From contig JBKEBE010000012.1 of NCBI GenBank assembly GCA_047973025.1, positions 8,084 through 72,083 on the forward strand: 64,000 nucleotides of DNA, in the 5' to 3' direction. Below the pieces are notes generated by a model. The model saw nothing but the letters and a program-made list of their open reading frames with translations, had not been told where the DNA came from and did no database searches. Of this stretch, positions 8,746-18,695 are shown one piece after another (positions within the stretch are counted from its first letter, which is position 1; each line of letters opens with the position of its first letter). Origin of the DNA: UPXZ01 sp047973025 (GTDB lineage Bacteria > Bacteroidota > Bacteroidia > Bacteroidales > Paludibacteraceae). A program made the translations under genes and the position numbers.

Positions 8746-9510
8746 ATGATGAGAAAAGAATTTAAAGAAAGACGACGACCGGAAAAGGAGATGATTTTCG
8801 GAGTTAGAGCAGTGATTGAAGCGTTGCAAGCAGGAAAGGAGATCGAAAAAATCATGATTCGGCGCGATATGACCAACGAGTTGTCAAGGTCGTTGATTGC
8901 CGCGTTAGAAGGGCGAGTAGTACCGATACAAAAAGTACCACTTGATAAATTAAACCTATTGACATCTAAAAACCATCAAGGTGTCATCGCTTTTATTTCG
9001 CCTGTAAGTTTTCAGCGGTTGGAAGACATTATTCCCTTTCTTTACGAGCAAGGCAGAGAGCCATTCGTAGTTGTACTTGACGGTGTAACGGATGTGCGAA
9101 ACTTTGGAGCTATCGCGCGTACCTGCGAATGCGCCGGCGTGGATGCGTTGGTTGTTCCATCCAAAGGTGGAGCCGCCATCAATGCCGATGCGGTAAAAAC
9201 ATCAGCGGGAGCTTTGTTGAATATTCCGGTTTGTCGGGAAGATAATTTGAAAACAGCGTTGCGTTTCCTTTCCGACTCGGGATTAAAACTTGTCGCGGGC
9301 AACGAAAAGGCGAAAAACAACTATACCGATGAAACCTACAAAGAACCGGTAGCATTAGTGATGGGTTCGGAAGAAGAAGGAGTCGCCCCCGAGCACTTAA
9401 AACTCTGCAATTCGTCGGTAAAGATACCGATTTTGGGAAAAATAGAATCGCTCAATGTGTCTGTTGCCGCCGGAATTATGATTTACGAAGTAGTCAAGCA
9501 ACGGGTTTAG
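8746..9510 (+). CDS. rlmB: 23S rRNA guanosine-2'-O-methyltransferase RlmB (SpoU/TrmH family)
   Basis: SAM-dependent 2'-O-methylation of a guanosine in 23S rRNA. The 254-residue protein has the N-terminal substrate-binding domain (MIFGVRAVIEALQAGKEIEK) and a SPOUT knot with all three motifs: VTDVRNFGAIARTCECAG (motif 1, catalytic Arg), ALVMGSEEEGV (motif 2) and LNVSVAAGIMIYE (motif 3). RlmB is the usual assignment for this layout; another SpoU rRNA or tRNA target cannot be excluded. It lies 18 bp after manA, probably co-transcribed. Confidence 0.88.
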   Translation: MMRKEFKERRRPEKEMIFGVRAVIEALQAGKEIEKIMIRRDMTNELSRSLIAALEGRVVPIQKVPLDKLNLLTSKNHQGVIAFISPVSFQRLEDIIPFLYEQGREPFVVVLDGVTDVRNFGAIARTCECAGVDALVVPSKGGAAINADAVKTSAGALLNIPVCREDNLKTALRFLSDSGLKLVAGNEKAKNNYTDETYKEPVALVMGSEEEGVAPEHLKLCNSSVKIPILGKIESLNVSVAAGIMIYEVVKQRV

Positions 9511-9568
9511 GTTTAACTCATTCGAGTTTTGAAAATTAAAATTGCAAGAAAAATTCAACAAAAGGCAA

Positions 9569-10252
9569 ATGACAGTTTTATACGAAGATAATCATATCAT
9601 TGCGGTAAATAAAAATTCATCGGAAATTGTACAAGGCGATAAAACCGGCGACAAACCGCTTTCGGAAATTGTTAAAAGTTACATTAAAGAAAAATATAAT
9701 AAGCCGGGGGATGTTTTTCTGGGGGTAACGCATCGGTTGGATCGTCCGGTCAGTGGTGTGGTACTGTTTGCCCGAACCGGCAAAGCTTTGACGCGGCTTA
9801 ACGACATGTTTCGAAATCAGCAAGTTGAAAAAACGTATTGGGCTGTAATTCAGGAATTACCGAAACAACCCGAAGGTCGATTAGAACATTACCTTGTCCG
9901 AAATGAAAAGCAAAACAAATCGTATGCCTATAATTCTGAGAAACCGAATGCCAAGAAAGCGGTTTTGACCTATAAGTTAATCGCATCTTCTGACCGGTAT
10001 CATTTGCTGGAAGTGAAACTCGAGACCGGTCGCCATCATCAGATTAGATGTCAGTTGACAGCTATGGGATGCCCCATAAAAGGAGATTTGAAATACGGCG
10101 CGGCACGCTCCAATCCCAATGGCGGTATCAGTCTTCATGCACGCTCGGTCGAGTTTATTCATCCCGTCTCGAAAGATAAAATCCAAATCATCGCGCAAGT
10201 ACCACAAGACGATAACTTATGGATTAGTTTCGAAAAGCAGTTAAGCCACTAA
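9569..10252 (+). CDS. RluA-family pseudouridine synthase
   Basis: Converts uridine to pseudouridine in rRNA or tRNA. The 227-residue protein has the N-terminal LYEDNHIIAVNK segment, the catalytic motif THRLDRPVSGVVLFA (catalytic Asp) around residue 51, and the C-terminal HQIRCQLTAMGCPIKGDLKYG box of the family. There is no S4 domain, as in the short RluA/TruC type. The ATG at 9569 fits the family start; an in-frame TTG at 9542 would add nine residues. It is the third gene of the manA - rlmB run, 58 bp after rlmB. Confidence 0.88.
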   Translation: MTVLYEDNHIIAVNKNSSEIVQGDKTGDKPLSEIVKSYIKEKYNKPGDVFLGVTHRLDRPVSGVVLFARTGKALTRLNDMFRNQQVEKTYWAVIQELPKQPEGRLEHYLVRNEKQNKSYAYNSEKPNAKKAVLTYKLIASSDRYHLLEVKLETGRHHQIRCQLTAMGCPIKGDLKYGAARSNPNGGISLHARSVEFIHPVSKDKIQIIAQVPQDDNLWISFEKQLSH

Positions 10253-10315
10253 AGCGAGGATTTTATCCCTTTTTACTATCTTTACACTCTTTTTCTCGAT
10301 ATTTTATCCAAAAAT

Positions 10316-12142
10316 ATGCTAAAAGACCACCCGAAAGGAATATATGTAGCTTTCGCCACCAATATAGGCGAGCGATTCGCTTTTTATATTATGATGGCGG
10401 TTTTGTCGCTTTTCTTGCAGGCAAAATACGGGCTTACAGTCGCGCAAACCGGCGATTATTACAGTTGGTTTTATTTTGGCATTTATGCCATGGCGCTGCT
10501 GGGCGGAGCAGCCGCGGACTGGATGCGCCGCTACAAATCGGTTATCCTTATCGGTCAGATTTTGATGATAATCGGCTATGTCCTTATTGCGATGCCTTTT
10601 ATGTCTTTTACCGGCTCTATGATTGCGTTATTTGTCATTGCTTTGGGAAACGGATTGTTCAAAGGGAATTTACAGGTTGTGTTGGGACAGTTGTACAATG
10701 GCAAAAAATACGAAAAGTTGCGTGATTCTGCCTTTCTGTTTTTTTACATGGGCATCAATGTCGGTGCTTTTTTAGCACCTTATATCGCTACAAACATTCG
10801 AGATTGGTGGCTTTCTCAACATGGATTTCTGTACGACAGTAGTTTGCCCGCGTTGTGTCATCAATTTATAAATAATTCGCTTGCAGACACCACTCAGTTT
10901 CAGTCATTGGCACAGAAAGTAAGCCTCGAAAGCACCGATTTTTTAACCCTGAACGACTTCGCTCACAAATACATCCAAGTCTTCTCTCAAGGCTACAATT
11001 GGGCATTTGGATTAGCCGCGTTCGCTATGCTCGCGTCTTTATTTGTTTTTCTTGTTTTCAATAAAAATCTTCCCGATAATAAAGCGAAACAAACAACAAA
11101 GCAGTTTGTTGAATCCTTTCAAATCAAACAGCCCCTAAAGCAAAAAAGAGTGTTAATCACGGTTAGCTCCATGATTATTCTTACCATTCTTGTTTTTCAG
11201 TTGATACCTGCTTTAGATATTGGCGGTAAGCTCGGATTGAGTTTCGCTGTGGGACTATTTATAGCGTTTCTGGCATTCATATACCTCATGTCCACAGACA
11301 AAGAACGTCCTACGGTAATTTCACTGATATTTCTTTTTGTGATAACAGTTTTCTTCTGGATGGTCTTTAATCAAAACGGACTGGTACTGACACAATATGC
11401 CTTGGAATATACTCAAAAAGAAGTAGGTGCTTTTACGTATCTGTTTTTTGACTTCGAGTCCACGTTGTGCATTGGTCTGTGTATAATCGGATTATTTTTA
11501 TTGTTTCGTCACAAATCCACGCTTCGATACCGATTTATTGGCGCGGGAATCACGGCTGTTTTCGCAGGAATTTGTGTTTATTTTGTTCGTACATCTTCCG
11601 GTGTCAATACAATTTCGCCTGAGATATTTCAGGCTTTCAATCCTTTATTTGTTTTGCTGTTGACACCGATTATAATTTGTTTTTTTAGATTTCTAAACCG
11701 GCACGGACTTGAGCCTTCGGTACCGCGAAAAATCGTGATTGGTTTGATCATAGCAGGGTTGGCTTTTGTGCTTCCTTTGATAAGTTCGCGTTCTGCAATT
11801 TCGCCATTCAAACTCGATGGAGTGCTGATTCCTGAAGATTCGCGCGTATCGCCCTACTGGCTGATGGGTACGTATCTTATGCTGACAATAGGAGAAATTT
11901 TTTTAAGTCCGATGGGTGCTTCTTTTGTTTCAAAGGTTTCTCCAAAACGATTTCAAGGACTTATGCAGGGTGGCTGGCTGTTTACTACGGCTGTTGGAAG
12001 CAAGTTTTTGGTCGTAGGAAGTTACCTGTGGGACAAAGTCGAACTATATGTTCTTTGGGGAATATTCGCGCTCATTTGTATTGTTTCTGCCGTTATCGTA
12101 TTTTCCATCATCAAACGATTGGAACAGACAACAAGATATTAA
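10316..12142 (+). CDS. POT-family proton:peptide symporter (long form)
   Basis: Inner-membrane proton-coupled di/tripeptide transporter of the major facilitator superfamily. The 608-residue product begins KDHPKGIYVAFATNIGERFAFY, with the POT signature GERFAFY in helix 1, and contains FKGNLQVVLGQLY and the helix 10-11 signature LTIGEIFLSPMGASFVSKVSP. It is about 100 residues longer than the neighbouring paralogue because of extra hydrophobic segments in the middle (about residues 275-420). The two POT genes are tandem paralogues with different specificities presumably. A near-consensus -7 box (TATCTTTA) is at 10277-10284. Confidence 0.9.
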   Translation: MLKDHPKGIYVAFATNIGERFAFYIMMAVLSLFLQAKYGLTVAQTGDYYSWFYFGIYAMALLGGAAADWMRRYKSVILIGQILMIIGYVLIAMPFMSFTGSMIALFVIALGNGLFKGNLQVVLGQLYNGKKYEKLRDSAFLFFYMGINVGAFLAPYIATNIRDWWLSQHGFLYDSSLPALCHQFINNSLADTTQFQSLAQKVSLESTDFLTLNDFAHKYIQVFSQGYNWAFGLAAFAMLASLFVFLVFNKNLPDNKAKQTTKQFVESFQIKQPLKQKRVLITVSSMIILTILVFQLIPALDIGGKLGLSFAVGLFIAFLAFIYLMSTDKERPTVISLIFLFVITVFFWMVFNQNGLVLTQYALEYTQKEVGAFTYLFFDFESTLCIGLCIIGLFLLFRHKSTLRYRFIGAGITAVFAGICVYFVRTSSGVNTISPEIFQAFNPLFVLLLTPIIICFFRFLNRHGLEPSVPRKIVIGLIIAGLAFVLPLISSRSAISPFKLDGVLIPEDSRVSPYWLMGTYLMLTIGEIFLSPMGASFVSKVSPKRFQGLMQGGWLFTTAVGSKFLVVGSYLWDKVELYVLWGIFALICIVSAVIVFSIIKRLEQTTRY

Positions 12143-12276
12143 CCAGGCGGGTTAATAACGACATTTTTTTACGTGTCAAAGTATTCATAAACAGCTATTT
12201 GTGTAGAATAATATCACGTTATATTAGTGTCGGGTTAATAAGTAAATATTCCAATTAAAGATTCAACAAATTTTCC

Positions 12277-12284
12277 TATATTTG
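12277..12284 (+). promoter_or_regulatory. -7 promoter box of the second POT transporter
   Basis: TATATTTG matches TAnnTTTG, 46 nt before the ATG at 12331. No TTTG at the -33 position. It indicates that the second transporter has its own promoter. Confidence 0.55.
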
Positions 12285-12330
12285 CGACTGAAAAAATCGT
12301 ATAATTATAACTAAAATAAACTAAAAAAGT

Positions 12331-13863
12331 ATGTTTAAAAATCATCCTAAAGGGTTACTCGCCGCTTCATTGGCGAATATGGGCGAACGCTTCGGCTTCT
12401 ACACCATGATGGCGATTCTGACCCTTTTCTTAATGGCAAAATTCGGATTGGACGAAATCAATGCCGGAATCATTTATTCTATTTTCTACGCATCTATCTA
12501 CTTATTAGCACTTGTGGGCGGACTTATCGCGGACAAGACCCGCAAATACAAAGGCGCGATTCTGACCGGATTGATATTGATGACTTTGGGTTATCTCATC
12601 ATTGCCATTCCTACGCCTACGCCGGTTCCACAAGGACAATTCGCTCTACTGCTCGGTATTACCTGTTTAGGCTTGCTGGTAATTGCTTTTGGCAACGGAC
12701 TTTTCAAAGGAAATTTGCAGGCGCTTGTCGGACAAATGTACGACGACCCGAAATACAGCAATTTGCGCGATTCCGGATTCCAATGGTTCTATATGTTTAT
12801 CAACGTGGGTGCTATCTTCGCTCCGTTTATTGCCATGGGTGTACGGAACTGGTGGGTCGGCAGGAACGGATTTGCCTACAACGGCGACTTGCCCGCGCTC
12901 GCGCATCAGCAATTAGGCGGCACCATTACGCCCGAAGCATCGGCTCGTTTGCAAGATCTTGCCACGCAAGTAGGATACACGGGAACCGATTTGAGCGCGT
13001 TCAGCAGTCAATATTTGAATGTATTTACCACAGGATTTCATTATGCCTTTGGTGTTGCAATCATCGCGATGCTTATTTCGCTGATCATCTACGTGGTAAA
13101 CAAAAAAATGTTTCCGGAGCCGAAAGCAAAGGTTGACAATGTAGCCGGAACCACCGAAAATGAGATGAGCGTACAAGAAATCAAACAACGATTGTATGCC
13201 TTATTTGCTGTGTTTGGCGTGGTTATTTTCTTCTGGTTCTCTTTTCATCAAAATGGTCTTACGCTGACTTACTTCGCAAAAGATTTTACTGACCTGAGCC
13301 AATTAAAAATTAATCTGGGATTTGTAACGCTTGAAGGAGCAGAAATTTTCCAATCTTTCAATCCGTTCTTTGTTGTATTCCTAACGTTTATCGTAGTAGG
13401 ATTCTTCGGTTGGTTAAGGGCTAAAGGCAAAGAGCCGTCCACACCCCGCAAAATCGCTATCGGTATGGGGATAGCAGCTTTAGCTTATATCGTTATGGCT
13501 GTGGGTTCCATCGGATTGCCCACAAAAGACGAAGTGGACGCAATGGGGGGACTTCCAAACGCAGATCGCGTAACGCCGTGGCTGTTAATAGGAACCTATT
13601 TTATTCTTACCGTAGCGGAACTATTTATCAGCCCGCTCGGGATTTCATTCGTATCCAAAGTAGCTCCCCCTAAGTATCAGGGAATCATGCAGGGAGCTTG
13701 GCTCGGGGCAACCGCTATTGGGAATAGTTTATTGGTAATTGGAGCCATATTCTATAAAAATATATCTATGACAGCGACATGGAGTGTATTCGTGGCAGCG
13801 TGTCTCATTTCAATGTTTACGATGCTTGCCATGGTCAAATGGCTTGAAAGAGTAGCGAAGTAA
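12331..13863 (+). CDS. POT-family proton:peptide symporter
   Basis: Inner-membrane di/tripeptide:proton symporter. The 510-residue protein starts KNHPKGLLAASLANMGERFGFY and carries GLFKGNLQALVGQMYDDPKY and the C-terminal signature LTVAELFISPLGISFVSKVAP. The length is normal for bacterial POT proteins with 12-14 helices. It is a paralogue of the preceding gene, with its own promoter and followed by a strong terminator. Confidence 0.93.
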   Translation: MFKNHPKGLLAASLANMGERFGFYTMMAILTLFLMAKFGLDEINAGIIYSIFYASIYLLALVGGLIADKTRKYKGAILTGLILMTLGYLIIAIPTPTPVPQGQFALLLGITCLGLLVIAFGNGLFKGNLQALVGQMYDDPKYSNLRDSGFQWFYMFINVGAIFAPFIAMGVRNWWVGRNGFAYNGDLPALAHQQLGGTITPEASARLQDLATQVGYTGTDLSAFSSQYLNVFTTGFHYAFGVAIIAMLISLIIYVVNKKMFPEPKAKVDNVAGTTENEMSVQEIKQRLYALFAVFGVVIFFWFSFHQNGLTLTYFAKDFTDLSQLKINLGFVTLEGAEIFQSFNPFFVVFLTFIVVGFFGWLRAKGKEPSTPRKIAIGMGIAALAYIVMAVGSIGLPTKDEVDAMGGLPNADRVTPWLLIGTYFILTVAELFISPLGISFVSKVAPPKYQGIMQGAWLGATAIGNSLLVIGAIFYKNISMTATWSVFVAACLISMFTMLAMVKWLERVAK

Positions 13864-13889
13864 AAAAAATGATTCGTCAAACGCAAAAC

Positions 13890-13914
13890 AGCCCGATTTT
13901 ATTTTAATCGGGCT
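13890..13914 (+). terminator. Intrinsic terminator after the second POT gene
   Basis: 9-bp stem AGCCCGATT / AATCGGGCT with a 7-nt AT loop, followed by ATTTTTATTTTC on the plus strand. It lies between convergent genes and may also slow minus-strand transcripts. Confidence 0.9.
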
Positions 13915-13918
13915 ATTT

Positions 13919-14842
13919 TTATTTTCTAACACTTTTCTTCTTTCTGTCTATGCCAATATCGTGCATCGAAACCGGATCTTCTATCGGCTCTATGTGTGTG
14001 GAAACCGTAACCGGCTCGTTGAAAAGTTCTTCCACATGTACTTCCACCGAATCAGCGATGTCATGTCCGGTCTGTACCGTCCATTTTCCGGGCATTAGCA
14101 GGTGGAAAGAAATAAATTTTCGCTGTCCGGCTTGGCGTGTCATCAGCGAATGATAGCCCACATCCTTATTTTTCAACGTATCTAAGTAGTCGGTAACGAT
14201 TCTCAACTCATTTTCCGGAATCGATACGTCCATAAGTCCGTTGGCAGATTGTTTCAGCAATTTGAAACCAGTCCACACAATATTGATAGCGACTAAAATA
14301 GCAATGATGGGGTCAACGATAAGCCAGCCTGTAAGTTTTACTAATCCGATGGCGACAATCACGCCTACGGTTGTCCACACATCGGTCATCAAGTGCTTTC
14401 CGTCCGCTTCCAGCAGAATCGAGTTGTACTTTTTGCCATTTTTTATCAATATTAAGGCTACGCTCAAATTGACTAAAGAAGCGACTAACGAAATCAAAAG
14501 TCCCAATCCAACATTTTCAATCTCAGTTGGATCGAACAATTTAGGTACAGCCGTCCAAATGATGCTCGCGGCAGCGACCAGTATTAAGCCACCTTCGATG
14601 GCACTTGAAAAATATTCCGCTTTGGAATGTCCAAATTCATGGTCTTCGTCAGCCGGCTTCTCAGCCAAATGTATCATTACCAAAGCGATTATGGCAGCAA
14701 TCAGATTTACGCAGGACTCAAGTGCATCAGACAGTAATCCCATTGACCCTGTGTATAAATAAGCGGAGAATTTGAGTGCAATCGTAATTACGGCGGCAGC
14801 AATAGAAAGATAAGCAAATTTTTTAAGAGACGTTTTTGGCAT
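13919..14842 (-). CDS. Cation diffusion facilitator (CDF) efflux transporter
   Basis: Proton-coupled efflux of divalent metal (Zn, Fe, Mn or Co) across the inner membrane. The 307-residue protein has about six helices, a metal-site Asp in SDALESCVNL (helix 2), HEFGHSKAEYFSS, the helix 5 HxxxD motif (GKHLMTD) and a C-terminal cytoplasmic ferredoxin-like domain (about 205-295). The helix 2 motif has Glu-Ser where many family members have His-Ser, which may affect metal choice. The ATG lies 9 bp after the purL stop, so the two genes are probably one transcript. Confidence 0.92.
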   Translation of the reverse strand: MPKTSLKKFAYLSIAAAVITIALKFSAYLYTGSMGLLSDALESCVNLIAAIIALVMIHLAEKPADEDHEFGHSKAEYFSSAIEGGLILVAAASIIWTAVPKLFDPTEIENVGLGLLISLVASLVNLSVALILIKNGKKYNSILLEADGKHLMTDVWTTVGVIVAIGLVKLTGWLIVDPIIAILVAINIVWTGFKLLKQSANGLMDVSIPENELRIVTDYLDTLKNKDVGYHSLMTRQAGQRKFISFHLLMPGKWTVQTGHDIADSVEVHVEELFNEPVTVSTHIEPIEDPVSMHDIGIDRKKKSVRK

Positions 14843-14851
14843 CGGTAATTT

Positions 14852-17800
14852 TTATTTTTGTTTTTTTACCCATTCGCGCGCGTTGACAAAAGCTTCTATC
14901 CAAGGCGTAATCTCATCTGAATGTACGCGAGACGAAGGATAGTGAGCGCACTGCCAAGGAAAGATGGCGCGTTCAAGGTGTGGCATCATCGCCAGATGTC
15001 GTCCATCAGCAGAGCAGATTCCCGCTGTGCTGAAATCTGAGCCGTTCGGATTAGCCGGATAGCTATCGTAGTTGTATTTTGCGACAATGTTATACGCCTT
15101 TTCACCCATCGGAAGTGAAAACTTTCCTTCGCCATGAGCTACCCAGATTCCTAATTTACTGCCGGACAACGACCTAAACATGACCGAGTTATTTTCAGGA
15201 ATATTTACCGAGACATATTCGCTTTCAAACTTACGACTGTCGTTGTGAAGCATCTTGGCTCGTTTCTCGTGTTCGGGATGAATCAGATTGAGTTCCACCA
15301 TGAGTTGGCAACCGTTACAGATCCCTAAACTTAACGTATCGGAACGTTTGTAGAAATTCCGAAGTGCTGATTTGGCTTTATCGTTGTACCGGAAACCGCC
15401 CGCCCAGCCTTTGGCTGATCCAAGCACATCGGAGTTGGAGAATCCGCCACAGAAAACGATTAAACTCACATTTTCAAGCGTTTCCCTTCCGGAAGCCAAG
15501 TCGGTCATGGTTACATCTTTCACATCAAATCCGGCTAAGTAAAGAGCGTAAGCCATTTCACGTTCGCCGTTGGTACCTTTTTCGCGGATAATGGCGGCGG
15601 TAGTCCCACTTGGTTGCCGATCAGTGGACAAATCGTATTGCGATAATTTTCCTTTAAACTGATTTGGAAAGTTAAACTCCAAGGGTTGTGCTTTGTAATT
15701 TTCAAAACGTTCTTTGGCTTTGACTTCGCCACTTTGTTTTTGGTCTAACAGATAGGACGGTTTATACCAAAGGTCTCGCATTTCATTGATGGCGAACGAA
15801 TATCCCTGCTTTTTCTTGTGAATTTCCAAACGACGTTCCGGGATGGGTTTAGCTATGACGGAAAAACCAATACCGTTGGATTTTAATATTTTTTCAACTG
15901 CCTGCTTGTCTTTTACCTGAATGAGAACACCCGGATTCTCGGCAAACAGGATATTAATTAGCGACTGTTCGGAAATTCCATCCAGATTCACGCTCAATCC
16001 GCCATTCACATTCGCGAAACACATCTCCAGCAATGCCGTAATCATTCCACCGGCTGAAATATCGTGTCCGGCAAGAATCCTATTTTTATTTATCAGCTCT
16101 TGAATGGTGTCGAATGCCGCTTTGAAATATTCGGGATCTTTTACAGTCGGGGCTTCATTGCCGATTTTGCCAAGTGTTTGAGCCAAAACGGAACCGCCAA
16201 GCTTGTGGCTGTCAAACGAAAAATCGATGTAATAGAATGCGGAATCTTCATCGTTTACCATGACAGGAGACACTACTTTGCGAATATCCGACACTTCGGC
16301 ACCGGCAGAAATAATGACCGTTCCTGGCGAAAATACTTTCTCTCCGTTCGGATATTTTTGGGTCATGGAAAGGCTGTCTTTTCCGGTAGGGATGTTAATC
16401 TCAAGCGCACAGGCAAAGTCGCTACACGCTTCTACGGCTTTGTAAAGTCGCGCGTCTTCACCCTGATTTTTGCTGGGCCACATCCAGTTGGCGGAAAGCG
16501 AAACACTGTCCAATCCTTTGGCGAGTGGCACCCACACGATATTGGTAAGCGCTTCGGCAACGGCAAGAACCGAGCCGGCTGCCGGGTCAATCAACGCTGC
16601 CTGTGGCGCGTGTCCGATGGAAGTAGCAATACCCGATTTGCCGCGATAATCCAATGCCACTACGCCAAGGTCATTTAGCGGTAGTTGGATTTCGCCGGCA
16701 CACTGTTGACGGGCTACTTTTCCCGTTACGGAACGATCCACTTTATTCGTCAGCCAATCTTTACAAGCTACGGCTTCCATTTGAAGCACTTGCTGCAAAT
16801 AGGTCAGTAACAAATTTTCATCTACGACAACGTCATTAAATTTTTCTTCAATGGTAGCGTCCGTGATCGTAGTGCGCGGCGGTTTGCCGATAAGATAGGC
16901 GAGTTGTAAGTCAATGGGATTTTTTCCGTCTTTTTGTTTGAAGACAAACTGCAGATCGTCGGTAGTCTCGCCCACTGCGTAGAAAGGAGCCCTTTCACGT
17001 AACGCTATCCGTCTGATTCGGTCAACATTTTGTTTCTCCACGAGCAAGCCCATTCGTTCCTGACTTTCATTTCCGATAATTTCTTTCGCGCTCAATGTCG
17101 TGTCTCCAATGGGAAGTTTGTCTATTTCGACGACTCCACCGGTAGTCTCGACCAATTCCGACAGGCAGTTCAGATGTCCGCCCGCACCGTGGTCGTGGAT
17201 GGAAACGATGGGATTGTTGTCGCTTTCGGCTAAAGCACGGATTACATTCGATACGCGTTTTTGCATTTCGGGGTTGGCGCGCTGTACAGCATTCAGTTCA
17301 ATCGCATTGTCGTACTGCCCTGTCTCTACCGATGATACAGCACCACCGCCCATTCCGATGCGGTAGTTATCGCCCCCCATTACGATAACTTCTTCGCCCG
17401 GTTTCGGCTCGCCCTTTAGCGCATCGCTCTTGTTGGCGAAGCCTACGCCGCCGGCAAGCATGATGACTTTGTCGTATCCGAATTTTTTATTGTTCTCTTT
17501 GTGTTCAAAAGTAAGTAACGAACCACAAATCAACGGCTGACCGAATTTATTTCCGAAATCGGAAGCGCCATCGGATGCTTTAATCAAAATCTGCGCGGGT
17601 GTTTGATACAGCCAGGACCTTTCAGGCATTGCATTTAACTCCAACCCGTTTAAACGCGGATTGGATGTCATATATACGGCGGTTCCTGCGATAGGCAGGC
17701 TTGCTTTTCCTCCGCCGAGACGGTCGCGAATCTCGCCACCGGTACCGGTAGCCGCGCCGTTGAATGGTTCTACGGTAGTCGGAAAATTATGGGTCTCGGC

Positions 17801-18538
17801 TTTCAGCGAAATGACCGATTCGATTCTCTTTGTGGCAAAAAAATCAGGTTTATCGTCCGATTTGGGTGCGAATTGCTCTATTACGGGACCTTGATTGAAA
17901 GCGACATTGTCTTTGTATGCCGATACAAGGTCGTTGGGATTCTCGGCTGATGTTTTTTTGATTAATTTGAAAAGGGTAGATTCTTTTGCTTCGCCATCAA
18001 TGATGAATTGTCCGTTGAAAATTTTGTGCCGGCAATGTTCGGAATTGACTTGAGAAAATCCGAAGACTTCACTGTCTGTTAATTTTCTGCCTATTTTCCG
18101 GCTTACTTCTTCCAAATATTCTATTTCGTCTTCACTTAGCGCAAGACCTTCTTGTAGGTTGTAAGTGGCAATATCGTCTATGTAAATGATTGCTTCCGGG
18201 AGTTTGTTTACGGTAAAAATATTTTGATCGAGTGTGTCATAAACGCGCTGAAGCATAGGGTCATGCTCTATTTCTTCACATTCAGATACCGGTATATATT
18301 CTTCAATTCGTGTAACTCCCGTTATTCCCATGGTTTGCGTTATTTCTACCGCGTTCGTACTCCACGGAGTAATCATTTCCCGACGTGGTCCGATGAATTT
18401 GCCGGTAAGCGTTTCTTGATTGAGCAACTCCGCGTCGCCAAAAAGCCATCGGAGTTTTTTTATGTTTTCGCCGGTAAATGGTTGGGTTGCTTGTACCGCG
18501 TAAATTTTTGGATCGGATGTACGGAAAAAGGCAATCAT
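14852..18538 (-). CDS. purL: Phosphoribosylformylglycinamidine synthase, single-chain form
   Basis: Fourth step of purine synthesis: FGAR + glutamine + ATP to FGAM. The 1228-residue length and domain order match the large PurL of Gram-negative bacteria: N-terminal PurS-like domain, two AIRS-type synthetase halves (SEHCRHKIFNGQF near 170, ETHNFPTTVEPFNGAATGTG near 250, HDISAGGMITALLEMC near 870) and a class I glutaminase domain with the nucleophile Cys at about 1074 (LGICNGCQLM) and the later His/Glu in MPHLERAIFPWQ. A -7 box TACCTTTG lies upstream. A metal-efflux gene follows 9 bp downstream. Confidence 0.97.
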   Translation of the reverse strand: MIAFFRTSDPKIYAVQATQPFTGENIKKLRWLFGDAELLNQETLTGKFIGPRREMITPWSTNAVEITQTMGITGVTRIEEYIPVSECEEIEHDPMLQRVYDTLDQNIFTVNKLPEAIIYIDDIATYNLQEGLALSEDEIEYLEEVSRKIGRKLTDSEVFGFSQVNSEHCRHKIFNGQFIIDGEAKESTLFKLIKKTSAENPNDLVSAYKDNVAFNQGPVIEQFAPKSDDKPDFFATKRIESVISLKAETHNFPTTVEPFNGAATGTGGEIRDRLGGGKASLPIAGTAVYMTSNPRLNGLELNAMPERSWLYQTPAQILIKASDGASDFGNKFGQPLICGSLLTFEHKENNKKFGYDKVIMLAGGVGFANKSDALKGEPKPGEEVIVMGGDNYRIGMGGGAVSSVETGQYDNAIELNAVQRANPEMQKRVSNVIRALAESDNNPIVSIHDHGAGGHLNCLSELVETTGGVVEIDKLPIGDTTLSAKEIIGNESQERMGLLVEKQNVDRIRRIALRERAPFYAVGETTDDLQFVFKQKDGKNPIDLQLAYLIGKPPRTTITDATIEEKFNDVVVDENLLLTYLQQVLQMEAVACKDWLTNKVDRSVTGKVARQQCAGEIQLPLNDLGVVALDYRGKSGIATSIGHAPQAALIDPAAGSVLAVAEALTNIVWVPLAKGLDSVSLSANWMWPSKNQGEDARLYKAVEACSDFACALEINIPTGKDSLSMTQKYPNGEKVFSPGTVIISAGAEVSDIRKVVSPVMVNDEDSAFYYIDFSFDSHKLGGSVLAQTLGKIGNEAPTVKDPEYFKAAFDTIQELINKNRILAGHDISAGGMITALLEMCFANVNGGLSVNLDGISEQSLINILFAENPGVLIQVKDKQAVEKILKSNGIGFSVIAKPIPERRLEIHKKKQGYSFAINEMRDLWYKPSYLLDQKQSGEVKAKERFENYKAQPLEFNFPNQFKGKLSQYDLSTDRQPSGTTAAIIREKGTNGEREMAYALYLAGFDVKDVTMTDLASGRETLENVSLIVFCGGFSNSDVLGSAKGWAGGFRYNDKAKSALRNFYKRSDTLSLGICNGCQLMVELNLIHPEHEKRAKMLHNDSRKFESEYVSVNIPENNSVMFRSLSGSKLGIWVAHGEGKFSLPMGEKAYNIVAKYNYDSYPANPNGSDFSTAGICSADGRHLAMMPHLERAIFPWQCAHYPSSRVHSDEITPWIEAFVNAREWVKKQK

Positions 18539-18626
18539 GTTCTTGAAATCGGTTTATAAAATGATGAGAATAAAAATGAATTTTATTAGGGAAAAGAGAC
18601 AAAGAGCGATTTTACTTTTCGAGCTA

Positions 18627-18634
18627 CAAAGGTA
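18627..18634 (-). promoter_or_regulatory. -7 promoter box of purL
   Basis: Minus-strand TACCTTTG matches TAnnTTTG, 88 nt upstream of the purL ATG. No clear TTTG at -33. No riboswitch fold was recognised in the leader. Confidence 0.5.
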
Positions 18635-18695
18635 ATCAATTTTGAGCGAGTAGTAACCTTGAATTAGAATTTAGAGACACTCTTTTGACGCGCTT

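Noticed and set aside
12683..13188. Overlapping frames within the second POT transporter
   Set aside because: Shadows of a well-supported transporter gene; composition follows the main frame.
16064..16678. A 204-codon plus-strand frame inside purL
   Set aside because: Antisense of conserved purL sequence; no recognisable domain and no promoter or ribosome site.
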